Positions 17,859-24,943 of a DNA stretch of 64,000 bases are shown one piece after another; the first letter of the stretch is position 1, and every line of letters starts with the position of its first letter. The position numbers were made by a program, and so were the translations under genes. A model generated the notes under the pieces. That model did not search any database. It was not told where the DNA came from and worked only from the letters and a program-made list of their open reading frames with translations. The DNA is from Paenibacillus aceris (GTDB lineage: Bacteria > Bacillota > Bacilli > Paenibacillales > NBRC-103111), in contig NZ_JAGGKV010000003.1 of the NCBI RefSeq assembly GCF_017874035.1, positions 248,001 to 312,000 on the forward strand, read 5' to 3'.

Positions 17859-18359
17859 TTACTCTGATTTAATGCGTTCAACCATAAGTAAGCGGTCTGT
17901 ATCAGATAAGATTTTTTCGACTTTGAAGCAAGACGGGCAGACATACACATTCATCGTGAAGGGAGCTGTAAGGAAAGCACTTCCCAGTGTTTTTGGGATT
18001 GTAGGCGTGAACGTAGCTTCACTTACAACCTCACTTCCCGCAAGAAGCAGCAGTTCGTGACAGCTCGAACATTCAGGTGCTTCTTCTTGCTCGTCAGTGA
18101 TATGCTGCACTTTTTCGCCGTACTTATCAAGCGGCTCATCCGAGTCATCCCAAGCCAAAGATAAATCCTCATCGGAATCAGGATATTCCTGTTCTTGGAA
18201 ACGGAGTGGTTGGCCTGTTAGTTTCACCTTTAAATCAATACTGCGATAATCATTCAACTCATTAAAACAATGTGGACATTCATCCTCAGGTCCAATTTCA
18301 GGATCCCAAACGATCTCCGTTTGACACCAAGGACAAACAATTTCTTCATTCGCGCTCAT
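17859..18359 (-). CDS. Paired-CxxC (zinc-ribbon-like) protein, unknown function
   Basis: A 166-residue acidic protein with four CxxC pairs: CPWC and CPHC in the N-terminal 40 residues, CSSC in the middle and CPSC near the C-terminus. This suggests two zinc-binding knuckle pairs. No enzyme motif is seen. The ATG at 18359 is eight bases after GGTGGAGG. The GTG at 18374 lies inside that site. It is the last gene of the pspA unit, before a clear terminator, so it may act in envelope stress, perhaps as an adaptor. That is inference from position. Confidence 0.8.
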   Translation of the reverse strand: MSANEEIVCPWCQTEIVWDPEIGPEDECPHCFNELNDYRSIDLKVKLTGQPLRFQEQEYPDSDEDLSLAWDDSDEPLDKYGEKVQHITDEQEEAPECSSCHELLLLAGSEVVSEATFTPTIPKTLGSAFLTAPFTMNVYVCPSCFKVEKILSDTDRLLMVERIKSE

Positions 18360-18383
18360 GTCATAATCCTCCACCTATTGCAC

Positions 18384-18467
18384 TCAAGCAAATTTCATTA
18401 AATAATAAATCCCCGCCGCCATAAAAACAAATGCAATGGCAAACAAGGTGCCCCACAGGTATTTCAT
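18384..18467 (-). CDS. Small single-pass membrane peptide, 27 residues
   Basis: Too short for usual gene callers. The ATG at 18467 has TGGAGG seven bases upstream. The peptide MKYLWGTLFAIAFVFMAAGI plus seven more residues is almost entirely hydrophobic and would form one transmembrane helix. It lies between the DUF350 gene and the paired-CxxC gene on the same strand, with 28 and 24 bases between genes, so it belongs to the pspA operon. Confidence 0.7.
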   Translation of the reverse strand: MKYLWGTLFAIAFVFMAAGIYYLMKFA

Positions 18468-18495
18468 GTTCAAGCCTCCAAGACTATGTATGATT

Positions 18496-18915
18496 CTAAG
18501 TTACGCATGCACCCACTACATAAGAAAGAGAGACAGATAGCGTCAAGGACAAGAAACCTACAGCACGATTATCTTTTTTGATTTCTTCATCAATTTTAAA
18601 ATAAGGCGTTAAGAACTCAAAAATAAAGTAGGCTGCCAGCAATAACAAAAATCCATAGCCTGCCCAAATGAGAGAATGCATCATCGTGTCATTGTTCAAA
18701 ATAGCAAACCGGAACAAGTTACAAATCCCAAAAATCTTGCCGCCTGTTGCCATTGCGACAGAAAGGTTACCTTTCTTGATTTCTGCCCAGTCATCATATT
18801 TTGTGACCATTTCGAAAATCGTTAAAAATACGACCAGCGCGATGACCGCAACTGCAAAAAAAGCAAGCGTCGATAAATACGGATTACTCAGCAACACATC
18901 CACCTCTTCGTTCAT
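18496..18915 (-). CDS. DUF350-family membrane protein
   Basis: A 139-residue protein with four hydrophobic helices, at about residues 13-33, 52-75, 78-100 and 115-138, and the DUF350 pattern with a short charged loop YDDWAEIKKGN. DUF350 proteins (YjfL type) are often linked to PspA-like genes. It follows pspA on the same strand with a 114-base gap containing an inverted repeat. The ATG at 18915 has AGGAGACG upstream. Molecular function is unknown. Confidence 0.85.
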   Translation of the reverse strand: MNEEVDVLLSNPYLSTLAFFAVAVIALVVFLTIFEMVTKYDDWAEIKKGNLSVAMATGGKIFGICNLFRFAILNNDTMMHSLIWAGYGFLLLLAAYFIFEFLTPYFKIDEEIKKDNRAVGFLSLTLSVSLSYVVGACVT

Positions 18916-18982
18916 ATCGTCTCCTGCCTTCCTTCAATGTAGAGAGTTTAAACTTCGTTTAAAAATCCCTATATACGGTAGA

Positions 18983-19007
18983 AGAGACTGAGTTAGGCTC
19001 AGTCTCT
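18983..19007 (-). terminator. Inverted repeat between pspA and the DUF350 gene
   Basis: A perfect stem AGAGACTGAG / CTCAGTCTCT with a five-base loop, followed on the minus strand by only a weak pyrimidine run (TCTTCT). It may be a leaky terminator or an mRNA processing/stability hairpin giving more PspA than downstream product. Confidence 0.45.
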
Positions 19008-19029
19008 CGCAGGTACTATTAGTATATCA

Positions 19030-19710
19030 TTAAGATTGTTTTTTTTCAGCAAGCTTTGCTTTCAGAGCTGCCAATTCATCATCAATGCCGCTTTTACTAG
19101 TGCCAAGTCCATCAAGCTCGTCGTCTAAGCTGCGGTTTTTAGCGCGAATCTCACCGCTTGCCTGCGCTTCAGCTTCCATCTGAAGTACTTTCTCGCTCAT
19201 GCGGTCAAAACCTTTAGCAGCGTTGTCCGTACCAAAACCTGACATCGCTTGATTGATTTGCTTTTGCGCTTTCGCTGTCTCAGCACGTGCAATCAGCAAA
19301 TCTTTCTTGTTTTTCATTTTGTTGAACTCGTCTTTCATCTCCGATAACTGGCTGCGAAGTTGATCCGCATTCGTTTTGGCAAGATCATATTGACGTTTCA
19401 ACTCATCAAATCGAACTTGATGTTCTTTCTTATCTTCCAACGCGCGGCGGGCCAAATCTTCATTACCCGCTTCAAGAGCTTTCATCGCTTGCTCCGTACG
19501 TTTTGTAACCATTTCTTCCGCTTCTTCGAACTGAAGCTTGAATTTTTTCTCGATTGCAATTTGCTTAGCTACAGCGGATTCTGCTTCCAAAATATCTTCT
19601 TCCATGTCGCGCAAAAACTGATTTAACATTTTAACCGGGTCTTCTGCTTTGTCCAGCAAATCATTGATCGAAGCCATAGTCATATCGCGAAGTCTTTTAA
19701 AAATACCCAT
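19030..19710 (-). CDS. pspA: PspA/IM30-family membrane-stress protein
   Basis: A 226-residue, nearly all-helical coiled-coil protein that binds stressed membranes and forms ESCRT-III-like assemblies. The N-terminal amphipathic helix MGIFKRLRDMTMASINDLLD and the following DPVKMLNQFLRDMEEDI are diagnostic of the family. The start is ATG 19710 with AGGAGG upstream. The longest frame extends into the leader and is not used. A near-perfect sigma-W promoter lies about 95 bases upstream. It heads an operon with the DUF350 protein, a 27-residue membrane peptide and a paired-CxxC protein. Confidence 0.93.
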   Translation of the reverse strand: MGIFKRLRDMTMASINDLLDKAEDPVKMLNQFLRDMEEDILEAESAVAKQIAIEKKFKLQFEEAEEMVTKRTEQAMKALEAGNEDLARRALEDKKEHQVRFDELKRQYDLAKTNADQLRSQLSEMKDEFNKMKNKKDLLIARAETAKAQKQINQAMSGFGTDNAAKGFDRMSEKVLQMEAEAQASGEIRAKNRSLDDELDGLGTSKSGIDDELAALKAKLAEKKQS

Positions 19711-19802
19711 TTTTGAATTCCTCCTAAGGTTTATCCATATTCTTATTTTTATAATTGGTGTTGCGTTTTCTTTTCTAATCACCGGTGCTTACACACATTA
19801 AA

Positions 19803-19828
19803 TACGCAATCCCAAAGAATGAGTTTCA
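19803..19828 (-). promoter_or_regulatory. Sigma-W-type ECF promoter of the pspA operon
   Basis: On the minus strand TGAAAC (19823-19828) is followed after exactly 16 bases by CGTA (19803-19806). This is the B. subtilis sigma-W consensus (TGAAAC, 16-17, CGTA). It sits about 95 bases before the pspA start codon, and pspA is a known sigma-W gene in B. subtilis. Confidence 0.82.
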
Positions 19829-19852
19829 AAAAGTTGAAAATATTTTTAAAAG

Positions 19853-22228
19853 TTATTTCAGTTCGACAACCGTAACGCCGGCTCCGCCTTCATTGTAGTT
19901 CCCCATCCGGTAACTTTTCACGTGTTTGTGACGCCGCAAATATTCCTGCATCCCTGTGCGCAGCACGCCTGTTCCTTTGCCGTGAATTAAATACACTTGG
20001 CCCAGATTACTCAGAAACGATTCATCAAGGAATCGGTCAGCCTCAATCAACGCTTCCTCCATGTTCAGACCGCGCATATCCAGTTCCATTCGGATGCTGT
20101 CATCCCGTGTCCGTTTAACCGTTGTCGCCACCTGATGAACAGTCTTTTTCTGAGCAGGACTGCCGATTTTCTCGAGATTGGACAACTCGACCTTCATTTT
20201 CATAATCCCTAGCTGCACGGTAGCTTCCGTGGAGCTAACGATCTCAACAACGTGACCCTTTTGACCGAGGCTCACAACACGGACTTCATCACCGGCCTCA
20301 ATTCTCTCAGGCCGTTTCTTCGCCGCGCGAACCTGCTTCTCGCGCAGTTCAGGTGCCGCCTGATCCAGGCGGCGCTTCGCTTCAACCAGCCGGTGGTCCT
20401 TGACCCCTCCGGCTTCTTCTTGCGCCATGCGCCGCAGGTCAGCGATGACTTCGTCCGCCTCGCGGCGCGCTTTGGCGACAGCCTCACGCGCGTCGCGCTC
20501 GGCTTTCTCGAGCAGCTTATCGCGCTGCTCGTCGAACTTGAGCTGCTGCGCCTCTAGTGCTTGTCGCATCTCTTCCGCCTCGCGCCGCAGCCTCTCCGCG
20601 ATTTCACGCTCCGATTCGGCGATCAATCGGTTTTCTTCGAGCGATGCGATCATCGATTCTACGCGTTTTTCTTCTTCGCCAACCTGAGTACGCGCATGCT
20701 CAATAATACGCCGTGACAGACCAAGCCTTTCCGCAATCGCAAAAGCGTTGCTTCGCCCTGGAACGCCCACAAGCAAGCGATAGGTTGGACTTAGCGTTTG
20801 TATATCAAACTCCATACTCGCGTTAATCGTGCCACGTGTTTGGTATGCATATGCTTTAAGCTCTGAGTAATGGGTTGTAGCAATGATTCGGCAGCCGATT
20901 TGATGAATATAGTCTAGTATCGAAATCGCCAAAGCAGATCCTTCGGCAGGATCCGTACCAGCCCCAAGTTCATCAAGCAGCACTAAACTCTTTGGCGTCA
21001 TATCCCGTAATATGCTGATGATATTCTTCATATGACTTGAAAAAGTACTTAAATTTTGCTCAATGCTCTGTTCATCCCCAATATCCGCGTAAATAGCATC
21101 GAAAACACATAATTGACTGCCTTCCTCCGCAGGAACAAACAAGCCTGACATCGCCATCAAACTTAACAGACCTACCGTTTTGAGAGAAACAGTTTTCCCT
21201 CCTGTATTCGGTCCAGTCACTATGATCTGCGAGAAATCATTGCCTATCTCCAAATCAAGCGGTACAACAATATCCGCCGCGATTAGCGGGTGCCGCCCCC
21301 GTTTAATTTTAATAAATCCACGGTCATTCAACCTCGGCATAGTTGCCTTCAGTTCCCTGGCCAGCCCTGCTTTGGCAAACGTAAAATCCAACTCAGCCAA
21401 CTGATCCACATCAAACACAAGTACATCTGCCTGTTCAGCTACGAGCTCGGTTAAAGCACGCAAAATTTTCTCAATTTCCGCTTCTTCCTTAAACTTAAGC
21501 TCACGAATCTTATTATTCAGTTGAACAATTGCATCCGGTTCAATGTACAATGTCGCTCCCGAAGCTGATTGGTCGTGAATCATCCCGCCAAAGTTAGAAC
21601 GATATTCGGCTTTTACTGGAATTACATATCGATCATTACGAATGGTGATTAGCACATCTTGCAGCATCTTCTGCACGGATGAATTGCGAAGCATTTGTTC
21701 CAGCCGCTCACGCACCCTGCTCTCGCCTGTGCGCAGTTCACTGCGTACACGACCAAGTTCAGGGCTTGCACTATCGACTACAACTGCATTCTCATCAATA
21801 CAGCTATTAATTTTATCTTCCAAAGGCTTATTCTCTGTAAGCAGTTCAACCTGCTCCTTGAGCATCGGAATCGTATACTCTTCGTGAACAGCCAAAATAA
21901 ATCGTTTTAATCTGCGGGTTCCAAACATCGTCGTGGAAATATCCAGCAATTCCGTCGGGTTCAACATTCCACCAATTCTGGCACGATGTAAAGAGCCTCT
22001 TATATCCCTGATCCCGCCGAATGGAGCATTTCCCTTTAAGCGTTCCACATTAACTGCTTCATCTGTCGCTTGCAAACGTAGCTTTACAAGTTCAAAATCA
22101 CCGTTTGGTTCAAGTTTCTGGGCTGCATCCTTGCCCAGCGAAGTAGCTGCATGATGAGCAAGTTTATGTAAAATCTTCTCATATTCTAATGTTTTAATTA
22201 TTTTTTTGTTCAACTGTCCCAACCTCAT
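19853..22228 (-). CDS. mutS2: MutS2 family endonuclease/ATPase
   Basis: A MutS homologue without the mismatch-recognition domain, involved in limiting recombination and, in Bacillus, in rescuing collided ribosomes. It has 791 residues: core helices with the NAPFGGIRDIRG segment (about 67-78), Walker A GPNTGGKT (339-346), the LLDELGAGTDP Walker B region, a long charged coiled coil (about 520-630) and a C-terminal Smr nuclease domain with LDMRGL and HGKGTG. Start choice is open: ATG at 22228, or TTG at 22213 where homologues begin and a GAGGTTGGG precedes it. Gene order with pheST-zapA-cvpA is conserved in Bacilli, but polX is missing here. Confidence 0.94.
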   Translation of the reverse strand: MRLGQLNKKIIKTLEYEKILHKLAHHAATSLGKDAAQKLEPNGDFELVKLRLQATDEAVNVERLKGNAPFGGIRDIRGSLHRARIGGMLNPTELLDISTTMFGTRRLKRFILAVHEEYTIPMLKEQVELLTENKPLEDKINSCIDENAVVVDSASPELGRVRSELRTGESRVRERLEQMLRNSSVQKMLQDVLITIRNDRYVIPVKAEYRSNFGGMIHDQSASGATLYIEPDAIVQLNNKIRELKFKEEAEIEKILRALTELVAEQADVLVFDVDQLAELDFTFAKAGLARELKATMPRLNDRGFIKIKRGRHPLIAADIVVPLDLEIGNDFSQIIVTGPNTGGKTVSLKTVGLLSLMAMSGLFVPAEEGSQLCVFDAIYADIGDEQSIEQNLSTFSSHMKNIISILRDMTPKSLVLLDELGAGTDPAEGSALAISILDYIHQIGCRIIATTHYSELKAYAYQTRGTINASMEFDIQTLSPTYRLLVGVPGRSNAFAIAERLGLSRRIIEHARTQVGEEEKRVESMIASLEENRLIAESEREIAERLRREAEEMRQALEAQQLKFDEQRDKLLEKAERDAREAVAKARREADEVIADLRRMAQEEAGGVKDHRLVEAKRRLDQAAPELREKQVRAAKKRPERIEAGDEVRVVSLGQKGHVVEIVSSTEATVQLGIMKMKVELSNLEKIGSPAQKKTVHQVATTVKRTRDDSIRMELDMRGLNMEEALIEADRFLDESFLSNLGQVYLIHGKGTGVLRTGMQEYLRRHKHVKSYRMGNYNEGGAGVTVVELK

Positions 22229-22344
22229 TTCTCTATCCTTTATTATAAACCAAATTGAGCATGATTAGCTACGGAGACAATTGTTATATGGGAGATGCTA
22301 CCTGCCATAATCTTATCGACTGTTGGATACACTAAGTTGTGCAC

Positions 22345-22422
22345 CTATTCCTTCTGCCAAAGGAATCGAAATAACAACACACCAAGCATTAAATTCAACA
22401 AAAAATCATCTTTTCTAGTCAT
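22345..22422 (-). CDS. Possible 25-residue membrane peptide upstream of mutS2
   Basis: A tiny frame from ATG 22422 encoding a charged start (MTRKDD) and then a hydrophobic helix ending in LFRFLWQKE. The charge pattern looks like a single-pass membrane peptide. The ribosome binding site (GAGAAAAA) is weak and lies in a hairpin, so the case is tentative. It points toward mutS2 and away from the YvlD gene. Confidence 0.35.
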   Translation of the reverse strand: MTRKDDFLLNLMLGVLLFRFLWQKE

Positions 22423-22462
22423 GAGAGAGTTTTTCTCATAACAGAAAAAAGGAGGTTCTCGA

Positions 22463-22831
22463 ATGCATCTTCTGGGACATCTGGTTAGGTTTATTGTATC
22501 TGCTTTGGTATTAATGTTTGTCAGCTGGCTAGTGCCTGGGTTTCAGGTCGGTGGATTCTGGAGTGCGTTTTTCCTTGCATTGGTCATTGCCGTTGCTGCT
22601 TGGATCATCGAAGGAATTTTTGGCAAACAGATCACTCCCTTTGGCAGAGGAATCGTTGGCTTTCTGGTAAGCGCACTAGTCATCTGGGCGGCCCAGTTTG
22701 TCGTAAGTAATGTATCGACGAGTGTTATAGGTGCGATTTTAGCCGCTTTAGTCATTGGAATAATCGACTTGTTCATTCCTGTGAAAACCCCTTTTGAACA
22801 AGGGATCACAGGAAGAGAAGATCGTCGATAA
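22463..22831 (+). CDS. yvlD: Phage-holin-like membrane protein (YvlD family)
   Basis: A 122-residue protein with about four hydrophobic helices. The motif GFQVGGFWSAFFLALVIA and a glycine-rich pattern match the YvlD/phage holin family 4 superfamily of membrane proteins. In B. subtilis yvlD belongs to a sigma-W operon, but I found no clear sigma-W promoter here. The ATG at 22463 has AAAGGAGG upstream. A terminator follows, so it is monocistronic. It lies in the interval between mutS2 and cvpA, which is not its place in B. subtilis. Confidence 0.85.
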   Translation: MHLLGHLVRFIVSALVLMFVSWLVPGFQVGGFWSAFFLALVIAVAAWIIEGIFGKQITPFGRGIVGFLVSALVIWAAQFVVSNVSTSVIGAILAALVIGIIDLFIPVKTPFEQGITGREDRR

Positions 22832-22868
22832 CCTTATCAGTCTTTAACCTGATATCCATGATAAAGCC

Positions 22869-22915
22869 AAAAAAGATCGGTCTGCTGCGTATCCAATCGC
22901 CGGGCCGATCTTTTC
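22869..22915 (+). terminator. Rho-independent terminator after yvlD-like gene
   Basis: A ten-base-pair stem AAAAGATCGG / CCGATCTTTT with a long loop, followed by CTTT. Lies about 38 bases past the stop codon. Confidence 0.75.
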
Positions 22916-23028
22916 TTTGTGTTCAAACCGTTTCGAACTCTTTCACTAGTTTGTCACTGTTTTTTCTAAATGGGTAATGTACAATTATTAAGAGGAAAAC
23001 AAATACAATTTATATATCGGAGGGTAAC

Positions 23029-23415
23029 ATGAAAAAACTACTCGTTCTTTTAATGGGAGTTGCCATAGTCATTGCAATAACCGCATGCGGAAGTAAAGAA
23101 ACAAAGCCTGTGGAAACAAATACTCCTGCCGCAACAACACAGGCTGCCGGTGGTCAAAACGTTGTTTTGAAAGCAACTAACTTCAAATTTGATCAGGCTG
23201 AATATCGCGTTAAAAAAGGCGAGCCTGTTACAATTACACTCGATAACTCACAAGGCATTCACGGCGCATCGATCAAAGAGTTCAATATGAAACTAGATAA
23301 CAGCAATAAAACGTTTACTTTTACACCAGAAAAAACGGGCTCATTCCCAATTACCTGCTCCATCATGTGCGGAAGTGGCCATGCAAATATGAAAACAACA
23401 TTGATTGTTGAATAA
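23029..23415 (+). CDS. CuA-like cupredoxin lipoprotein
   Basis: A 128-residue exported lipoprotein. The signal peptide ends at the lipobox ITAC (Cys20), followed by a Thr/Ala-rich linker (about 21-43) and a cupredoxin domain. All copper ligands of a CuA centre of cytochrome oxidase subunit II are present: His78, then CSIMCGSGHANM with Cys110, Cys114, His118 and Met121. Unlike true subunit II there is no membrane hairpin and no oxidase gene nearby, so it may be a stand-alone electron carrier or a copper chaperone. The ATG at 23029 has CGGAGGG upstream, and a terminator follows the stop. Confidence 0.85.
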   Translation: MKKLLVLLMGVAIVIAITACGSKETKPVETNTPAATTQAAGGQNVVLKATNFKFDQAEYRVKKGEPVTITLDNSQGIHGASIKEFNMKLDNSNKTFTFTPEKTGSFPITCSIMCGSGHANMKTTLIVE

Positions 23416-23431
23416 CGAAAGCTATTCATTG

Positions 23432-23465
23432 CCTTATCGCGATAACCCGCGGTAAGGCATTTTTA
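23432..23465 (+). terminator. Terminator, possibly bidirectional
   Basis: Stem GCCTTATCGCG / CGCGGTAAGGC (one G-U pair) with a short loop, then ATTTTTAAT. It stands between the cupredoxin gene and the convergent zinc-ribbon gene. Confidence 0.78.
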
Positions 23466-23469
23466 ATAA

Positions 23470-24018
23470 TTAGAACAATTGGTGATACCTTAAATATACG
23501 GGATACAAATAGACGGATAAGAAAGCATTCATCCACTTCCTAAACAAAATTTCCTCATCGTACTTGATATTCTTGGAATTTACGAAAATGAATTTACAAA
23601 AATTCGTAATTTTTTTGCTTGTACTTCCTTGACTCTTACTTAGACGCTTGAACTGCTTATTTAAAGCTTGTTGGATTTTCTCCAACATTAACTTAGCAGT
23701 CCGATAATTTACATTTAACAGGCTCGCAAACGATCCAATAGTGTGCGTCTCTTTTTCTTGAATTAACGCTCTTATAGCTTTAAACCATAACATTAAGGGG
23801 AGCTTGGACTTATGCATAACAGTTCCAGCCGTTAAAGATATTTGAGTGCGGCATTCTTTACACTCCAATAAATTTCGGGTTTTTACTTTATAAAATAAAT
23901 GATGGTCGCATTTCGGACAGCAAAAGCCATCCCCCCAACGTTTCTTCATCAAAAATTGCTCACAATCTTCCTCGGTTTTGAAGGTAACGTCCAAAGATTC
24001 AAAAGTAAATAGATTCAC
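23470..24018 (-). CDS. Orphan IS1595-like zinc-ribbon protein, SOS-type promoter
   Basis: About 182 residues. The N-terminal part looks like the IS1595 transposase zinc ribbon: KRWGDGFCCPKC, then LLECKECRTQISLTAGTVMH, with ligands Cys34, Cys37, Cys53 and Cys56. The next segment (LNVNYRTAKLMLEKIQQAL) matches the transposase HTH-like region. The DDE catalytic domain is absent, and the C-terminal 60 residues, ending YLYPVYLRYHQLF, are unfamiliar. The start GTG 24018 is eight bases after GGAGG. A sigma-A promoter with two LexA-type boxes lies upstream, so DNA damage probably induces it. I saw no terminal inverted repeats. It may be a domesticated regulator or nuclease partner rather than debris: the frame is intact and well signalled. 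Confidence 0.75.
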   Translation of the reverse strand: MNLFTFESLDVTFKTEEDCEQFLMKKRWGDGFCCPKCDHHLFYKVKTRNLLECKECRTQISLTAGTVMHKSKLPLMLWFKAIRALIQEKETHTIGSFASLLNVNYRTAKLMLEKIQQALNKQFKRLSKSQGSTSKKITNFCKFIFVNSKNIKYDEEILFRKWMNAFLSVYLYPVYLRYHQLF

Positions 24019-24042
24019 GGATTCCACCTCCAAATATTAAAA

Positions 24043-24093
24043 CGAACATTTGTTCCTATTTATTATTATACAGAACATTTGTTTCCATGTAAA
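24043..24093 (-). promoter_or_regulatory. Sigma-A promoter overlapped by two LexA (SOS) boxes
   Basis: On the minus strand TTTACA (24088-24093), a 17-base spacer and TATAAT (24065-24070) form a near-consensus promoter. A LexA-type palindrome fills the spacer (24072-24085, written on the plus strand AGAACATTTGTTTC). A second covers the expected transcription start (24043-24056, CGAACATTTGTTCC). The Bacillus SOS consensus is CGAACRNRYGTTYC; the second box differs at one base. Confidence 0.85.
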
Positions 24094-24274
24094 GGAAATT
24101 CTGTATTTTGGAGTTAGATATACCTTAGTGAGCTATTTTCTGTGTTATCTACAAAAATGGTAAAGGAGTCACGTACAGGCACGCGGGTTTGAGACGTTGG
24201 CTGTGCTCAGGGTCGAGGGTGAGTGTGCTGTCGGGGACATGATTGGGTCGGGGTGCGGGATTCGCAGGCAGTGG

Positions 24275-24740
24275 CGGGGCGGCTCACATTCGGGGTTCAA
24301 GGTCAGAAGCGCGGTCCGGTCGGGTTCGGAATTCGCAGGCAGCCGGCTTCGGGATTCGCGGGCGGGGGCGGGGCGGCTCACATTCGGGGTTCCCGGTCAG
24401 GAACGAGGTCCGTTCGAGGTCGGTATTCGTGAGCTGGAGGGCGGGGCGGCCCAAGTTCGGGCGGGGTTCCCGGTCAGGAACGAGGTCCGTTCGAGATCGG
24501 TATTCGTGAGCTGGAGGGCGGGGCGGCTCACGTTCGGGGTTCCCGGTCAGGAACGAGGTCCGTTCGGGGTCGGTATTCTTGGGCCGGAGGGCGGGGCGGC
24601 CCAAGTTCGGGGTTCAAGGTCAGACGCGCGGGCCGTTCGGGTTCCGAATTCGTAGGCCGGAGGGCGGGGCGGCGGGACTCTAGTTCGGGGTTCCCGGTCA
24701 GGAGCGCGGTTCGTTCGGGTTCGGAATTCGCGGGCGGCTC
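24275..24740 (+). repeat. GC-rich 73-bp tandem repeat, about six copies
   Basis: Units start with CGGGGCGGC at 24275, 24369, 24442, 24519, 24592 and 24665. Spacings are 94, 73, 77, 73 and 73; the 77 reflects a four-base insertion, the 94 a longer diverged unit. Each unit holds a shared core, GGGGTTCCCGGTCAGGA or its variant with CAAGG, then a GTTCG...GGTATTCG segment. The plus strand is strongly G-rich and far above the window's average GC. Because 73 is not a multiple of 3, no protein could carry the repeat in one frame, so it is most likely non-coding. The flanks 24170-24274 and 24740-24780 hold diverged pieces. Confidence 0.9.
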
Positions 24741-24840
24741 GGCTTCGGGATTCGTAGGTGGGGTTAGGTCGAGGGTAGTGTAATAACAGCGTGGTCGGGT
24801 ATTTGTAGATACTTCAGAAAATAGGTTTTCGATATATAGA

Positions 24841-24900
24841 GGGGCTCAGGTTGGGTGGCTCGGCTTAGGGGCTCGGCTTCGGGACTCGGCTCGGGGGCAT
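24841..24900 (+). repeat. Short degenerate GGCTCGGCTT repeats
   Basis: Several copies of a CTCGGCTT-like element at roughly 15-base spacing, in the same G-rich strand bias as the 73-bp array, from which they are separated by an ordinary AT-rich stretch (24778-24840). They end just before the cvpA terminator. Confidence 0.6.
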
Positions 24901-24902
24901 AA

Positions 24903-24943
24903 TAAAAGCCACCTCTTTCTAGAGAACTAGAAATTGGCGGCCT
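24903..24943 (-). terminator. Terminator after zapA-cvpA
   Basis: Minus-strand two-part stem: AAAGGCCGCC / GGTGGCTTTT outside and TTTCTAG / CTAGAAA inside, then TTTTATT. It directly follows the cvpA stop. Confidence 0.82.

Noticed and set aside
23470..24018. A functional IS1595 insertion sequence
   Set aside because: The DDE domain is missing, no terminal inverted repeats or target duplications are visible, and the upstream region is an SOS-type promoter.
24361..24573. GAACG...CGTTC inverted repeats in the 73-bp units as LexA sites
   Set aside because: The half-site spacing is wrong for LexA (GAAC and GTTC separated by 7, not 4, bases) and the element is not kept in all units.
24197..24655. 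A 152-codon open frame through the 73-bp repeats on the plus strand
   Set aside because: The repeat period is not a multiple of 3, so each unit is read in another frame. There is no ribosome binding site, and other frames and the opposite strand are equally open, as expected in GC-rich DNA.
24275..24740. CRISPR array
   Set aside because: The 73-bp units are similar along their whole length, with no constant short repeat alternating with unique spacers, and no cas genes are near.
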